This document shows positions 53,674 through 63,737 of a stretch of 64,000 nt of DNA, in pieces. A model generated the notes under the pieces. It saw nothing but the letters and a program-made list of their open reading frames with translations. It searched no databases and was not told where the DNA came from. Every line of letters starts with the position of its first letter. Position 1 is the stretch's first letter. The stretch covers positions 1-64,000 of the forward strand of contig JANQJV010000183.1 of the NCBI GenBank assembly GCA_028281465.1, in the 5' to 3' direction. The DNA comes from Azospirillaceae bacterium (lineage in GTDB: Bacteria; Pseudomonadota; Alphaproteobacteria; Azospirillales; Azospirillaceae). The position numbers were made by a program, and so were the translations under genes.

Positions 53674-53973
53674 ATGACTGAAACGCGAAACGGACCGACA
53701 CCGCAGAGGCATTTAAGGGGTGTGTCGCGAGCCGACCGCCGGCCGGTCGGCCCGGATGATTTGCCACCGCCCGATACCAAGCGGTGGGTCATGCGGCGTA
53801 AAGCCCAGGTGGTCGCGGGCGTGCGGGCCGGTGTGATCAGCCTGGAGGAAGCGTGCCGGCGCTACACGTTGTCGGAGGAGGAATTCGGCACGTGGCAGCG
53901 GTTGGTCGATACCCATGGGGTGCGCGGGCTCCGGGCGACGCGTGTGCAACAATACCGGGGGACCAGCGAGTAG
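53674..53973 (+). CDS. sciP: CtrA inhibitor SciP (DUF1153)
   Basis: A 99-residue DNA-binding cell-cycle regulator. The conserved part DDLPPPDTKRWVMRRKAQVVAGVRAGVISLEEACRRYTLSEEEFGTWQRLVDTHGVRGLRATRVQQYR covers residues ~28-95 and is a helix-turn-helix of the DUF1153 family. In Caulobacter, SciP binds CtrA and blocks its recruitment of RNA polymerase, shutting off flagellar and division genes in G1. Its place right after flgD joins cell-cycle and flagellar control. The start at 53674 (MTETRNG) matches the family; the upstream in-frame extension does not. Confidence 0.95.
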   Translation: MTETRNGPTPQRHLRGVSRADRRPVGPDDLPPPDTKRWVMRRKAQVVAGVRAGVISLEEACRRYTLSEEEFGTWQRLVDTHGVRGLRATRVQQYRGTSE

Positions 53974-54106
53974 CCCCTCCATGGTGCTGGCGGTCAGCCC
54001 GCACCCGGGTTTGCACGATTGGCACCGTCATCATGGTTGCACTATCTTATCGGCCCAGGCGCTCTTCCAGAAATTCGTCCGCATCCGGCGCCGCAGTGGC
54101 GCAAGC

Positions 54107-56611
54107 ATGGCAACGCTGATCCGACGGGTTCTCAAAGGGAGTCTGGCCGCCGGTGTCGGCCTCGGGTTTCTGTCGATTGTTTTGATTGTCGGTGGATTGG
54201 TCTGGCTGCAGGGATCGTTGCCGACAGTCGATGGCGAACGCACCGTGTTCGGGATGGTGCAACCCGTCCGGGTGGTGCGCGATCGGCAGGCTGTGCCGCA
54301 CATCTTCGCCGCTTCGCTCGAGGATGCGACGCGGGCGCTCGGTGTTGTGCATGCCCAGGACCGTCTCTTTCAAATGGATCTGATGCGCCGGTTGGGTGCT
54401 GGCCGGCTGTCTGAGATCACCGGCACGTTGATCGGCGATCTGCCCTTGCGGGTCGATAAGGCCATGCGCGCATTCGGTCTATATCGGGCGGCCGCCAACA
54501 GCCTGGCAGCCCTGAGCGAGGACGCGCGCGGCCTGTTGCGAGCTTATGCAGAGGGTGTCAACAGCGTCCTCGTAGCGCCCGATGGACCGTGGCCGATCGA
54601 GTTCCAGGTGCTTGCCTACCGACCCGAGCCTTGGCAGCCGGCCGACTCCCTCGTCTGGGGCAAGTTGATGGCGCTGCAATTGAGCGGCAATCTTTGGGAT
54701 GAGTTGCGGCGGGCCCGCCTCATGGCGGTGCTGCCGCCCGAACAGGTCGGCGATCTGATCGACCCGTCCGTGCCCAGCGGACCGACGTCCCTGTCCGACG
54801 CCCTCGATCCGGTCCGACTATCCCGACTGGCCGCCGTCGTCGAAACCGGCCTTGACGGTCTTATGGCGCACGCTTCGGCCTCCAACGCCTGGGCCGTGGC
54901 GGGTCGACAGACCGAGTCTGGTGCGCCGCTGTTGGCCAACGATCCGCATCTTCGCCTAGAAGCGCCGGTCCTGTGGTATTTGGCGCGTCTCGAAACACCG
55001 GACGTGTCGTTGGTCGGGGCCACCGTGCCCGGCGTGCCGGCCATGGTGCTTGGCCATAATGGGTGGATCGCCTGGGGACTGACCACGCCGCACAGCGACA
55101 CCCAGGACCTTTTCGTCGAGCGTCTGGCGCCGGATGCATCCGACCACTACCTGACTCCGGCTGGTGCAATTCCTTTCGAAACACGGGCGGAAAGAATTCG
55201 GGTGCGTTTCTCAGAAGACCGGCTCCTGACGGTGCGGGCAACCCGGCACGGCCCGGTCCTGTCGGACCTGGGGTGGGACCTGGCGGCGGCGAGTCTGGAC
55301 GATGGTGAGGTGTTGAGCCTCGCCTTCACCGGATTCGGGAGCGCCGATACCACGGCCGAGGCCTTGTTCCGTCTCAACCGGGCGCGGGGTTGGCAGGACT
55401 TCGTTGAGGCGCTGCGCGCCTACCAAACGCCGCACCAGAACATCCTTTACGCTGGACGCGATGGGACCATCGGCTTGGTCAGCCCCGGTCTGGTGCCGAT
55501 TCGACGGCAGGGTGATGGCCGCCTGCCGGTGCCCGGATGGACGGGTGATCATGATTGGATCGGTACGATTCCATTCGATCAACTGCCCCGGACGGTTAAC
55601 CCAGCATCGGGATGGGTGATCAATGCCAATAATCCGGTGATTGGCGCCGAGGGTGGCCGGGCGCTTGGTGTTTCCGGGCAGCCGGCCTATCGGGCCCGCC
55701 GGATCGAGGGCTGGCTCGGCCGGCCCGGTCGGCGCAGCCTTGAGGATTCGTTGGCGCTGCAAATGGATACCGTGTCGCCGGCGGCGCTGGATCTGTTGCC
55801 GAGCCTTCTCGCCGTGACGGTACCCCCCGGCTCGCGCGCGGCGGCGGCGCGCGCGCGACTGGCTGCCTGGGATGGGCGCATGAACCGGGACAGTGCGGCC
55901 GCGCTGATCTATCAGACCTGGCTTGAAACGCTCGCTGGCGCCTTGTTCGGTGCGGCCTTCACCAAGGCTGGAATCGAATGGTGGCGCGTGGATGTGCGCA
56001 GCGTGCGGCTCGCCCTGGATTCGGGATTGGGAAGGCGAGGATCGACGTGGTGCCGCCAGTCCGCATCGTCTCTGAGCACCGTCGATGAATCCGGGCCGCT
56101 ACCTTTATGCGCCGAGGTGTTGTCGGAGAGTTTGACCAAAGCGGTTGTATTGCTCACCGATCAGTATGGCGACGACATGGACCGGTGGCGCTGGGGGCAG
56201 GCGCACCGGGCTGCCCTGGCGCATCCGTTGTTTGGTCGTATCCCTGGCCTCAAGGCCTTGATCAATGCCGACATCGCCACTGATGGCGGTCCCTATACCG
56301 TTAACCGGGGCAGCCACCGCTACTCCAGTCGGACGGTGCGCTTCGATCATGTTCATGGGGCCGGCCTGAGGGTGGTGTATGATCTGGCCGATCTTGGCCG
56401 ATCCCGGTTCATGATTGCCACCGGCCAATCGGGCAATCCATTGTCACCCCATTTTCGCGATCTGAGCTTCGACTGGCGGAACGGCCGAAGTTTCCGGCTG
56501 GACGGCGCAGCCGACGTGGTGGCCGCCGACGGACTCGGCACGCTGTGGTTGGTACCGACGTCCTCAGCAACAGCTTTGTCGCCGCCGGCATTGTCCCGAA
56601 TGGCCGATTAG
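54107..56611 (+). CDS. Penicillin acylase family hydrolase
   Basis: An 834-residue Ntn-hydrolase precursor. A membrane anchor or uncleaved signal lies at residues ~11-38 (GSLAAGVGLGFLSIVLIVGGLVWL). The autoproteolysis site is before Ser259 in SASNAWAVAG, which becomes the N-terminal nucleophile of the beta chain. Further signatures are LANDPHLRLEAPVLWYL, GHNGWIAWGLT and VINANNPVIG. Substrates in this family include acyl-homoserine lactones and other N-acyl compounds, so quorum quenching is possible, but the sequence alone does not decide. Threonine ammonia-lyase follows by 19 bp, which suggests co-transcription. Confidence 0.92.
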   Translation: MATLIRRVLKGSLAAGVGLGFLSIVLIVGGLVWLQGSLPTVDGERTVFGMVQPVRVVRDRQAVPHIFAASLEDATRALGVVHAQDRLFQMDLMRRLGAGRLSEITGTLIGDLPLRVDKAMRAFGLYRAAANSLAALSEDARGLLRAYAEGVNSVLVAPDGPWPIEFQVLAYRPEPWQPADSLVWGKLMALQLSGNLWDELRRARLMAVLPPEQVGDLIDPSVPSGPTSLSDALDPVRLSRLAAVVETGLDGLMAHASASNAWAVAGRQTESGAPLLANDPHLRLEAPVLWYLARLETPDVSLVGATVPGVPAMVLGHNGWIAWGLTTPHSDTQDLFVERLAPDASDHYLTPAGAIPFETRAERIRVRFSEDRLLTVRATRHGPVLSDLGWDLAAASLDDGEVLSLAFTGFGSADTTAEALFRLNRARGWQDFVEALRAYQTPHQNILYAGRDGTIGLVSPGLVPIRRQGDGRLPVPGWTGDHDWIGTIPFDQLPRTVNPASGWVINANNPVIGAEGGRALGVSGQPAYRARRIEGWLGRPGRRSLEDSLALQMDTVSPAALDLLPSLLAVTVPPGSRAAAARARLAAWDGRMNRDSAAALIYQTWLETLAGALFGAAFTKAGIEWWRVDVRSVRLALDSGLGRRGSTWCRQSASSLSTVDESGPLPLCAEVLSESLTKAVVLLTDQYGDDMDRWRWGQAHRAALAHPLFGRIPGLKALINADIATDGGPYTVNRGSHRYSSRTVRFDHVHGAGLRVVYDLADLGRSRFMIATGQSGNPLSPHFRDLSFDWRNGRSFRLDGAADVVAADGLGTLWLVPTSSATALSPPALSRMAD

Positions 56612-56630
56612 CTCTGGAGCGTCACCCCCC

Positions 56631-57854
56631 ATGTCCATCACCGTCACCGACATCCAACGGGCCGCCACCACGCTGGCGGCCGAACTTCCGATCACACCGG
56701 TCTGTTCGGCCCCGCGTTTGTCTCGGACGCTCGGGGTTTCGCTGTTCCTGAAACTGGAAACCCAACATCACACGGGCTCATTCAAGGAGCGCGGCGCTCT
56801 CAACAAGCTCAAGTCCCTATCGGTCGCCGAGCGCGACCGGGGCGTCGTCGCCATGTCCGCCGGCAACCACGCCCAAGCCGTGGCGCACCATGCGACACGC
56901 CTCGGCCTTGCCAGCACGATCGTCATGCCGGCGATGACTCCATTCTCCAAGGTCGAACGCACCAAGGCCCTCGGTGCCACCGTGGTCATCCATGGTGACA
57001 CCTTGGACCAAGCGGAACGACATGCGTACGATCTTGCCGAACAGCAGGGCTTGATGTTCATTCACCCCTACAACGACCGGGCGATCATTGCCGGTCAGGG
57101 GACGCTGGCCCTGGAATTTCTGAAGGCCGTTCCGTCGTTGGAGGTATTGGTGGTGCCGGTTGGCGGCGGCGGTCTGATCTCCGGTGTTGCCGTGGCGGCG
57201 AAGGCCATGAAACCCGGCATCACGGTCATCGGCGTCGAAGCGGCGTTGTATCCGTCCATGCGTCAGGTGTTGGACGGCCGCCCAGTCGAATGCGGTGGCG
57301 TCACCCTTGCCGAGGGTATTGCCGTCAAGGCGCCCGGTGATCTGTGCTCCGACCTCGTACGCCGGACCGTCGACGATTTGGTTGTGGTCGACGAAGCCAG
57401 CTTGGAGCGGGCGGTGTACGAGTTCGTCTCGCAGCAGAAATTGGTTGTGGAAGGGGCCGGAGCGGCTGGTCTGGCCGCGGTCATGGCCGACCCGTCGCGC
57501 TTTGCTGGGCGCACCGTCGGCCTCATCACGTGCGGCGGCAACATCGACGATCGCATTCTGGCGCAGGTGATGATGCGCGGTTTGGTGCGTGAAGGTCGCC
57601 TGGTGCGGTTGCGCATCGGCCTTGTCGATGTTCCCGGCGTACTGGCCCGGATCGCCGGCGTGATCGGCGATGCCGGTGGAAACATCGTCGAGGTGCGGCA
57701 CCAGCGGTTGTTTTACGACGTTCCGGTAAAGATGGCGGAGTTGGAAGTGGTGGTTGAGACGCGCGACCGCACCCACATCGACGACATCATCGCCCGTCTC
57801 TCGGCTTCCGATTTCACCGCCCACGTGCTGCCCGATACCGTCGGCGTTGCTTAG
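56631..57854 (+). CDS. ilvA: Threonine ammonia-lyase with ACT domain
   Basis: A 407-residue fold-type II PLP enzyme that deaminates threonine to 2-oxobutanoate. PLP Lys52 is in HTGSFKERGALNKL; VPVGGGGLISG is the phosphate-binding loop. The C-terminal ~75 residues form a single ACT domain (LRIGLVDVPGVLARIAGVIGDAGGNIVEVRH). This length and single ACT fit the short biosynthetic/catabolic form rather than the 500-residue Escherichia coli IlvA. A serine dehydratase or TdcB-like catabolic role is also possible. Two palindromic repeats follow the stop and probably end the transcript. Confidence 0.9.
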   Translation: MSITVTDIQRAATTLAAELPITPVCSAPRLSRTLGVSLFLKLETQHHTGSFKERGALNKLKSLSVAERDRGVVAMSAGNHAQAVAHHATRLGLASTIVMPAMTPFSKVERTKALGATVVIHGDTLDQAERHAYDLAEQQGLMFIHPYNDRAIIAGQGTLALEFLKAVPSLEVLVVPVGGGGLISGVAVAAKAMKPGITVIGVEAALYPSMRQVLDGRPVECGGVTLAEGIAVKAPGDLCSDLVRRTVDDLVVVDEASLERAVYEFVSQQKLVVEGAGAAGLAAVMADPSRFAGRTVGLITCGGNIDDRILAQVMMRGLVREGRLVRLRIGLVDVPGVLARIAGVIGDAGGNIVEVRHQRLFYDVPVKMAELEVVVETRDRTHIDDIIARLSASDFTAHVLPDTVGVA

Positions 57855-57980
57855 GGCCTGCGGATATCAGTCCCCAAATGTTCGCGGAGTCGCTGAAAAC
57901 TGCTAGGATCGTCGATTGGTCAGAATCCCGGGTCGGGTCGGCTGCAAGACAAGTCCCGGCCGTTGATCGGACATTATGTC

Positions 57981-58026
57981 AGCAAATCCTCGTCGCAGAT
58001 TGACTCAATCTGCGACGAGGATTTTC
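57981..58026. repeat. Near-perfect 41-bp palindrome, AAATCC/GGATTT type
   Basis: The 20-base arm at 57984-58003 (AAATCCTCGTCGCAGATTGA) is perfectly complementary to 58005-58024, with a single-base centre. The flanks AGC and TCT partly extend the match to copy 1 at 36631. This is the best-preserved member of the family in the window. Confidence 0.9.
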
Positions 58027-58040
58027 TCGAGTTCGATTGA

Positions 58041-58073
58041 GACCAAGACGGTCGGGAACCGACCGTCTTGGTC
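58041..58073. repeat. 14-bp inverted repeat with TCGGGAACCGA core
   Basis: GACCAAGACGGTCG (58041-58054) and CGACCGTCTTGGTC (58060-58073) pair perfectly with a 5-nt loop. The core resembles the element at 36806-36846, and here too it follows an AAATCC-type palindrome, by 14 bp. Confidence 0.8.
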
Positions 58074-58168
58074 ATCACACCGGCGCAGTTTCTCAGATTC
58101 AGGAGTCTGCGAAAACGAGCCTCGATTGCGCCGGCCGTATCTGGGCTTGAGGTTGTGCGGGCCGGAGA

Positions 58169-59776
58169 TCACGCGGCGGCGCGCACGCCGGCATCGCGCA
58201 CCGTGGCGTCGACGTGATCGGCGAACTGGCGGAAATTGGTTTCGAAACGTCGGGCCAATTCATGCGCCATGGCATCGTAGGCCTGTTTATCCTGCCAGGT
58301 GTTTTTGGGCTGCAAAACCTCCGCTGGCACGCCGGGGCACGCTTCTGGCACGGCAAGGCCGAAGCTGGCTTCGGGGGCATGCGGGATGCTGTTGAGGCGA
58401 CCATCGAGGGCGGCTCGGACCAGAGCCCGTGTGTGTGCAATGGCCATGCGCCGTCCGACCCCGTAGCTGCCGCCACTCCAGCCAGTATTCACCAGCCAGC
58501 ACTGGGCACCATGGCGGGCAATCTTCTCACCCAGGAGTCGAGCATACACCGTCGGATGGCGCGGCATAAACGGGGCCCCAAAACAGGTCGAAAAGGTGGC
58601 TTGAGGTTCCGTGACCCCTTTCTCGGTGCCAGCCACCCGGGCCGTGTACCCGGACAGAAAATGATACATGGCCTGGTCGGCGCTGAGCCGGCTGATGGGT
58701 GGCAAAACGCCGAACGCATCTGCTGTCAGCATGACGATGGTCTGGGGAATACCACCAATGCCGGTGCCGCTGGCATTTGGGATGAAGTCCAGCGGATAGC
58801 ATGCTCGGGTGTTCTCGGTATGTCGGGCATCGTCCAGATCCAGGCGGCCCGTCGCCGGATCAACCACGACATTTTCCAGTACGGTCCCGAAACGACCCAC
58901 GGCTGAAAAGATTTCAGGCTCGGCTTCTTGGCTGAGACGGATCACTTTGGCGTAACAACCACCCTCGAAGTTGAAGACCGACCGCTCGGACCAGCCGTGT
59001 TCGTCGTCGCCGATCAGAGTGCGGCTCGAATCTGCCGAGAGAGTAGTCTTTCCGGTTCCGGAAAGACCGAAGAAAACTGCAGTATCGGCCCGCTCGCCAA
59101 TATTCGCCGAACAATGCATGGGCAAGACCGATCGTGACGGCAGCAGGTAGTTCATCACCGTGAACACCGCCTTTTTGATCTCACCCGCATAAGATGTACC
59201 GCCGATCAGGATCAACCGGCGGCTCAGATCGATCACGATGAACACATCGCTCTGCGTGCCATCACGGTCCGGTTCGGCATGGAATTGCGGGGTCTGAATG
59301 ATCGTGAACTGGGGACTAAAATGGGCCAGGTCGTCTGCGCGCGGCCGGATGAACATGTTGCGGGCGAACAGGCTGTGCCAAGCCTCCTGGGTGATCACGC
59401 GCACCGCCAATCGGTGCTCCGCGTCTGCTCCGGCGTAGAGATCCTGGACAAAAAGCTCCCGGTCTTGCAGGAAGGCGGTGACGCGTCCGAACAGGCGGTC
59501 GAAGGTTTCGGGGGGGAGGCCTTTGTTGGTTTTGTTCCACCAGATCTGGTTGTCGGTCTGGGCGTCGCGCACAAAGAACTTATCGTTCGGCGAGCGCCCG
59601 GTGTGGTGCCCGGTTAGGGCAATGAGAGCGCCACCCTGGGCAAGGACTCCTTCGTTGCGCCGGATCGCAGCTTCGTAAAGGGCCGGTGTTTCGAGATTCC
59701 AATGGGCGGCCTTGATGTGGCCAAGGCCAATGGGGTCCAAACCGACGCTGCTCACGATGGGTCCAATAGTCTGCAC
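58169..59776 (-). CDS. pckA: Phosphoenolpyruvate carboxykinase (ATP)
   Basis: The gluconeogenic enzyme converting oxaloacetate and ATP to PEP and CO2. The 535-residue product shows the P-loop [13 protein letters not shown], the metal-site HCSANIG region, the substrate motif [10 protein letters not shown] and the kinase-specific [11 protein letters not shown]. It starts at a GTG codon ([17 protein letters not shown]). It lies downstream of the HugZ-like gene on the same strand with 63 bp between. In other alphaproteobacteria pckA neighbours chvI-chvG and is controlled by ChvI. Confidence 0.96.
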   Translation of the reverse strand: MQTIGPIVSSVGLDPIGLGHIKAAHWNLETPALYEAAIRRNEGVLAQGGALIALTGHHTGRSPNDKFFVRDAQTDNQIWWNKTNKGLPPETFDRLFGRVTAFLQDRELFVQDLYAGADAEHRLAVRVITQEAWHSLFARNMFIRPRADDLAHFSPQFTIIQTPQFHAEPDRDGTQSDVFIVIDLSRRLILIGGTSYAGEIKKAVFTVMNYLLPSRSVLPMHCSANIGERADTAVFFGLSGTGKTTLSADSSRTLIGDDEHGWSERSVFNFEGGCYAKVIRLSQEAEPEIFSAVGRFGTVLENVVVDPATGRLDLDDARHTENTRACYPLDFIPNASGTGIGGIPQTIVMLTADAFGVLPPISRLSADQAMYHFLSGYTARVAGTEKGVTEPQATFSTCFGAPFMPRHPTVYARLLGEKIARHGAQCWLVNTGWSGGSYGVGRRMAIAHTRALVRAALDGRLNSIPHAPEASFGLAVPEACPGVPAEVLQPKNTWQDKQAYDAMAHELARRFETNFRQFADHVDATVRDAGVRAAA

Positions 59777-59839
59777 GGTCCGATTACTCCATAACTTATC
59801 CGTAGGGAATTGTGCCGATCAGGATGCGCCAAACAGCGG

Positions 59840-60673
59840 TCAGTCCGAATAGGAAACAGTCCGGCCGACGGTCTCGGCTGGGTTGGCCTCAGCTCGAGTC
59901 GTCATGTCGACTGGGTGCGATAGGCCGCCTACCACACGCCAAAGGGCGGTCAGCGCGTCACTGGGTGTTCGCACCGGTTGGGGGAAGGTGTCGCGAACCA
60001 GCGCCAAGCCCTGCCGTATGGCAAATCCGTCGCAATCGATTTCCGAGATCACCGCTCCGGTACCCCCTGTATACCCGGTGCGGGCCCTGACATAAAGCTG
60101 CAACCTGTCGCCCAAATGTATGGTTGCTTGAGCGATCATATTGGCTTCGGCCTCCGCCAGGGCTGTGGCGACCGCGACCGGTACCAGACTGTTTCCGGCG
60201 CGCAGGCGGCTGATCCGGCCAAAACCGGCGACCAGTCCGGCCCGATCTACCTTGATCCGGTAAAACTGGAAGTCAGCAAAGCCGGCATAGCGCGCCGCAT
60301 CGGGGTGCCGAGCCAAAAAACGGTTGCTGGCGGTTTGTGCTGCGGTGGCGTTCGCCCAGCCCTGAACGGTCACGCGGGGTCCGGCCAGCGGCGGATGATG
60401 GCCGGCGGTTCCGTCGAACAAAAGGCCAATGCGGTTGTCTTGTCGGATGTTTCGCGTATGTTCCGCCAGATCGGACAACAACAGGACCGGCGCGCCCTGA
60501 TGGTCGACCCCCACCTCCACCAGAGAGTTGTATGGCGCCCCGTCGCGACCGACCGTGGCCAGTGCGGCCGTGGAACACGCCCGCATCAGGCACCGCGCAG
60601 TGATGCCGGTCGGCCGGTCGATAACCGCCTCGGGCCGTTGGGGGGGCAATGTGGGGGATTGACAATCGGTCAT
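59840..60673 (-). CDS. FMN-binding HugZ/pyridoxamine oxidase-like protein
   Basis: A 277-residue split-barrel flavin-type protein. The N-terminal domain has CSTAALATVGRDGAPYNSLVEVGVDHQGAPVLLLSDLAEHTRNIRQDNRIGLLFDG, the pyridoxamine 5'-phosphate oxidase-like fold seen in HugZ-type heme-utilisation proteins. The middle reads RFLARHPDAARYAGFADFQFYRIKVDRAGLVAGFG, also typical. The C-terminal ~100 residues resemble the extra helical module found in this group. Heme degradation is inferred, and no other heme gene is nearby. It is divergent from chvI and precedes pckA. Confidence 0.8.
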   Translation of the reverse strand: MTDCQSPTLPPQRPEAVIDRPTGITARCLMRACSTAALATVGRDGAPYNSLVEVGVDHQGAPVLLLSDLAEHTRNIRQDNRIGLLFDGTAGHHPPLAGPRVTVQGWANATAAQTASNRFLARHPDAARYAGFADFQFYRIKVDRAGLVAGFGRISRLRAGNSLVPVAVATALAEAEANMIAQATIHLGDRLQLYVRARTGYTGGTGAVISEIDCDGFAIRQGLALVRDTFPQPVRTPSDALTALWRVVGGLSHPVDMTTRAEANPAETVGRTVSYSD

Positions 60674-60866
60674 GGGCGCAGCCAGAAGCGGTCGGGTCCT
60701 GTCCGGCCGCCGCATTTTTCGTCCGGGGTCACACAAACCATGCCGCGCGACGGCGCAGCGGCCGAACGTCACCGCAGCGGTGGGGCGGGCGGAAGTGTCT
60801 TGCCAAAACCCATGAAAACATTAGGGAGTTTTTCCAACGCGTGCAACCGTGGGAGCGCATGCTGAC

Positions 60867-61565
60867 ATGTCCCAAACCATCGCCCTCGTCGACGACGACC
60901 GCAACATCGTGACCTCGGTTTCCATGGCGCTCGAGGCGGAAGGCTTCGATGTTCGCCCGTTTTCCGACAGCACCGAGGCACTGCGCAGCCTGACAGAACG
61001 GCCGGCCGATCTGGCCGTGCTCGACATCAAGATGCCGCGGCTGGACGGTATGGAACTCCTGGCGCGGTTGCGCCAGGCCTCGTCCATGCCGGTCATTTTC
61101 CTGACCAGCAAGGACGACGAGATTGACGAGTTGATGGGCTTGCGCATGGGCGCGGACGACTACATCCGCAAGCCATTTTCGCAGCGCCTGCTGGTGGAAC
61201 GAATCCGGGCCCTTCTGCGTCGCGAGGCGATGGGAGCAAACAAGGGGGCCGAGGATCCGGCGACTGTCATGGTGCGGGGCGATCTGGCGCTGGACAGTGC
61301 CCGGCATTCCTGCACGTGGAGAGGCCAAGTGATCGAGCTGACGCTCACGGAGTTCCTTCTGGTCAAGGCCCTGGCGGTAAGGCCGGGTCACGTCAAGAGC
61401 CGCGACCAGCTCATGGATGCCGCCTATGGCGAGCATATTTATGTCGACGACCGCACCATCGACAGCCACATCAAGCGCCTGCGTAAGAAGTTCAAGGCCG
61501 TTGACGGGGACTTCTCACAGATCGAAACCCTGTATGGCGTTGGCTATCGTTACAAGGATGTCTGA
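60867..61565 (+). CDS. chvI: Two-component response regulator ChvI
   Basis: An OmpR/PhoB-type regulator, 232 residues. The receiver domain has the acidic pair DDD at residues 9-11, phosphoacceptor Asp53 ([13 protein letters not shown]) and Lys in IRKPF. The C-terminal winged helix contains [32 protein letters not shown] and [12 protein letters not shown]. It starts [11 protein letters not shown]; an in-frame ATG 18 bp upstream is possible. ChvI with ChvG responds to acid and cell-envelope stress. The chvG start overlaps its stop by 8 bp. Confidence 0.95.
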   Translation: MSQTIALVDDDRNIVTSVSMALEAEGFDVRPFSDSTEALRSLTERPADLAVLDIKMPRLDGMELLARLRQASSMPVIFLTSKDDEIDELMGLRMGADDYIRKPFSQRLLVERIRALLRREAMGANKGAEDPATVMVRGDLALDSARHSCTWRGQVIELTLTEFLLVKALAVRPGHVKSRDQLMDAAYGEHIYVDDRTIDSHIKRLRKKFKAVDGDFSQIETLYGVGYRYKDV

Positions 61566-63249
61566 CGAGGGCGGTCGAATGGCGATGCCCGCCGAGCCGG
61601 CGATCGCACAGCGGCGGCGTCGGCGCGTGTCGCCGCTCACTCGCAGCATTCTGGCCGTCAACAGTCTGGCTCTGGCTTTGCTGGTCGGTGGCCTGTTGTT
61701 CCTGGGGCCGTACCAGGATCGTCTGATCGAAGCGGAGATCGATGCCTTGACGACCCAGGGGCGGATTTTCGCCGGGTCGCTGGCGGAAAGCGCCGTGGCC
61801 TATGGCCAGTCGGAAACCGACACCCTGTCGCCTGAACTTGCGCGGCTGATGATGCATCGGCTGGTCGACGTGACGGCAACGCGCACCCGTTTGTTCGCGG
61901 CCGATGGTGCCCTGGTCTTGGACAGCCGCGATCTGGCTGGTACGATCGGTGCCATCGAGGTCGAGCCGCTGCCACCCCCGACCGACCCTTGGGGACAGTG
62001 GTTGTCCTTTATCTACAGTCGTTTGGTCGATTGGTTGCCGGATCGCAGCGGGGCACCTCGCTACCGGGAAGCCTCGGCGCAGCAGGCGGCGGACTACCCG
62101 GAAGTGATGCGTGGTTTAACCGGTGAGATCGCCACCTCAGCCTGGTCACTGGGCGGCCGTGAACTCTTGTTGGCCGTGGCGGTGCCGGTGCAGCGGGTTA
62201 AGCAGGTGCTCGGGGTCGTTTATCTGACTCGCAGCAGTGCGGAGATGGACGCCGCTCTGCGGACGGTGCGCCTCGATATCTTCCGGGTCTTTGCCATCTC
62301 TTTGACGGTCACCGTGCTATTGTCGGTCTATCTGGCCGGTACCATTGCACGCCCGATGCGCCGGCTCGCCGCGGCGGCCGACCGGGTGCGCCATGGCCAG
62401 GGCAAGAGCCAGGAAATTCCCGATTTTACTGCACGTGATGACGAGATTGGCGATTTATCCGGCGCTCTCCGCGACATGACCGATGCTTTGCGCGCCAGAA
62501 TGATGGCGATCGAGCGGTTTGCTTCTGACGTGGCGCATGAAATCAAGAACCCTCTGAGCTCGTTGAGCAGTGCAGTACAAACCGTGACACGCGTGCAGGA
62601 CCAAGGTCGTCGCGCCATGTTATTCGGCATCATCCAGGACGATGTTCGCAGGCTAGACCGGCTGATCACCGACATTTCCAGCTACTCCCGTCTTGATGCC
62701 GAGTTGAGCCGCACGGAATTGGAACCAGTCGATCTGGCCGCGTTGCTCGATGGGCTGGTCGGCTTGTATCGGGTGACGGCCGAGGATGGCGGTAATGCCG
62801 GTCGGGTTGGCGTGGTCGGCCGGTTCGGCGAAGGGTCCGGTCCGCTGGTGGTGGCCGGCGCGGAGGACCGCCTTGTGCAAGTGTTCCAGAACCTCTTGAG
62901 CAATGCCGTGTCGTTCTCACCGTCGGGCGGCACCGTCACGGTCTCGGCCCGCATTGCCGAGGACGGCTGGATCGAAACCAGCGTCATCGATCAAGGTCCC
63001 GGCATTCCGGACTCCAAGCGGGAGGCGATTTTCGACCGGTTCTACTCCGAGCGGCCAGCGGATGAGAAATTCGGAACCCATTCCGGCCTGGGACTCAGCA
63101 TTTCGCGTCAGATCGTCGAGGCGCATGGCGGGCGCATCTATGCGGAAAATCAGACGGCTGTGGACGGCGGGATCGAAGGGGCGGTGTTCACCGTCCGGTT
63201 GCCGTCATGGTCGGGGTCGATGTCGCGCCAGCGCAGTAAGTTCCCTTGA
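61558..63249 (+). CDS. chvG: Sensor histidine kinase ChvG
   Basis: A 563-residue membrane sensor. Transmembrane helices lie at ~30-50 ([21 protein letters not shown]) and ~245-267 ([20 protein letters not shown]) and flank a periplasmic domain of about 195 residues. A HAMP domain, a HisKA domain with His327 ([13 protein letters not shown]) and an HATPase domain ([28 protein letters not shown]) follow. In Rhizobiaceae the kinase (ExoS/ChvG) is held off by the periplasmic ExoR; no exoR is in this window. The long, variable periplasmic segment is where any such partner would bind. Confidence 0.95.
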   Translation: MSDEGGRMAMPAEPAIAQRRRRRVSPLTRSILAVNSLALALLVGGLLFLGPYQDRLIEAEIDALTTQGRIFAGSLAESAVAYGQSETDTLSPELARLMMHRLVDVTATRTRLFAADGALVLDSRDLAGTIGAIEVEPLPPPTDPWGQWLSFIYSRLVDWLPDRSGAPRYREASAQQAADYPEVMRGLTGEIATSAWSLGGRELLLAVAVPVQRVKQVLGVVYLTRSSAEMDAALRTVRLDIFRVFAISLTVTVLLSVYLAGTIARPMRRLAAAADRVRHGQGKSQEIPDFTARDDEIGDLSGALRDMTDALRARMMAIERFASDVAHEIKNPLSSLSSAVQTVTRVQDQGRRAMLFGIIQDDVRRLDRLITDISSYSRLDAELSRTELEPVDLAALLDGLVGLYRVTAEDGGNAGRVGVVGRFGEGSGPLVVAGAEDRLVQVFQNLLSNAVSFSPSGGTVTVSARIAEDGWIETSVIDQGPGIPDSKREAIFDRFYSERPADEKFGTHSGLGLSISRQIVEAHGGRIYAENQTAVDGGIEGAVFTVRLPSWSGSMSRQRSKFP

Positions 63250-63262
63250 CGAGCCGGGTGAA

Positions 63263-63733
63263 ATGCCTCACCTAGCCGGCAATTGCGTGCAGGTGCATGC
63301 CAGTTGTGTGTCGGTTGCCGGCACAGGCGTGCTTATTCTGGGGCCGTCGGGGGTTGGGAAGTCGGACTTGGCGCTGGGGCTGATCGACTGTGGTGCCATG
63401 CTCATTGCGGACGATCGGGTCGAGTTGTCCTTGCGTGACGCGGTGCTTTGGGCCCGCGCACCAGACCGGCTGCGCGGCCTGCTCGAAGTGCGTGGTATCG
63501 GACTCGTGCCGGTCGACACGCGTGTCGAGGGTGGCCCGGTCGGATTGGTCGTCGAACTGGGCGTGCCAGACCGCGTGCCGCGTTTACCGGTGGAGAGCAG
63601 CATGACGTTTCTCGGGCATACCCTGCCCCACCTCGTTCTCGCGCCGATTCAAGCGTCCTTGCCGGCCAAAGTGAGGCTGGCTGTCCGTTTGTTGGGCCAA
63701 GGGCGGCTTCGCCCGGTGCCCGATGGTCTGTGA
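63263..63733 (+). CDS. hprK: HPr kinase/phosphorylase, short alphaproteobacterial form
   Basis: A 156-residue protein equal to the C-terminal catalytic domain of HprK. Walker A is GPSGVGKSD (residues 27-35), and LLEVRGIGLVPV is the HprK signature loop. The N-terminal half of Gram-positive HprK is absent, as is normal in alphaproteobacteria. It phosphorylates a serine of HPr (the PTS phosphocarrier) and feeds a regulatory rather than sugar-transport PTS. chvG ends 13 bp upstream and rapZ starts 4 bp downstream, so all four genes are probably one operon. Confidence 0.93.
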   Translation: MPHLAGNCVQVHASCVSVAGTGVLILGPSGVGKSDLALGLIDCGAMLIADDRVELSLRDAVLWARAPDRLRGLLEVRGIGLVPVDTRVEGGPVGLVVELGVPDRVPRLPVESSMTFLGHTLPHLVLAPIQASLPAKVRLAVRLLGQGRLRPVPDGL

Positions 63734-63737
63734 CACC

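Larger units (their letters stand above)
57855..58168. other. Palindrome-containing gap between ilvA and pckA
   Basis: A 314-base gap between convergent genes with no protein gene. Two hairpin elements at 57981-58026 and 58041-58073 dominate it. They belong to the same families as elements in the 36.6-36.9 kb array and probably act as a bidirectional transcript end. Confidence 0.7.
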
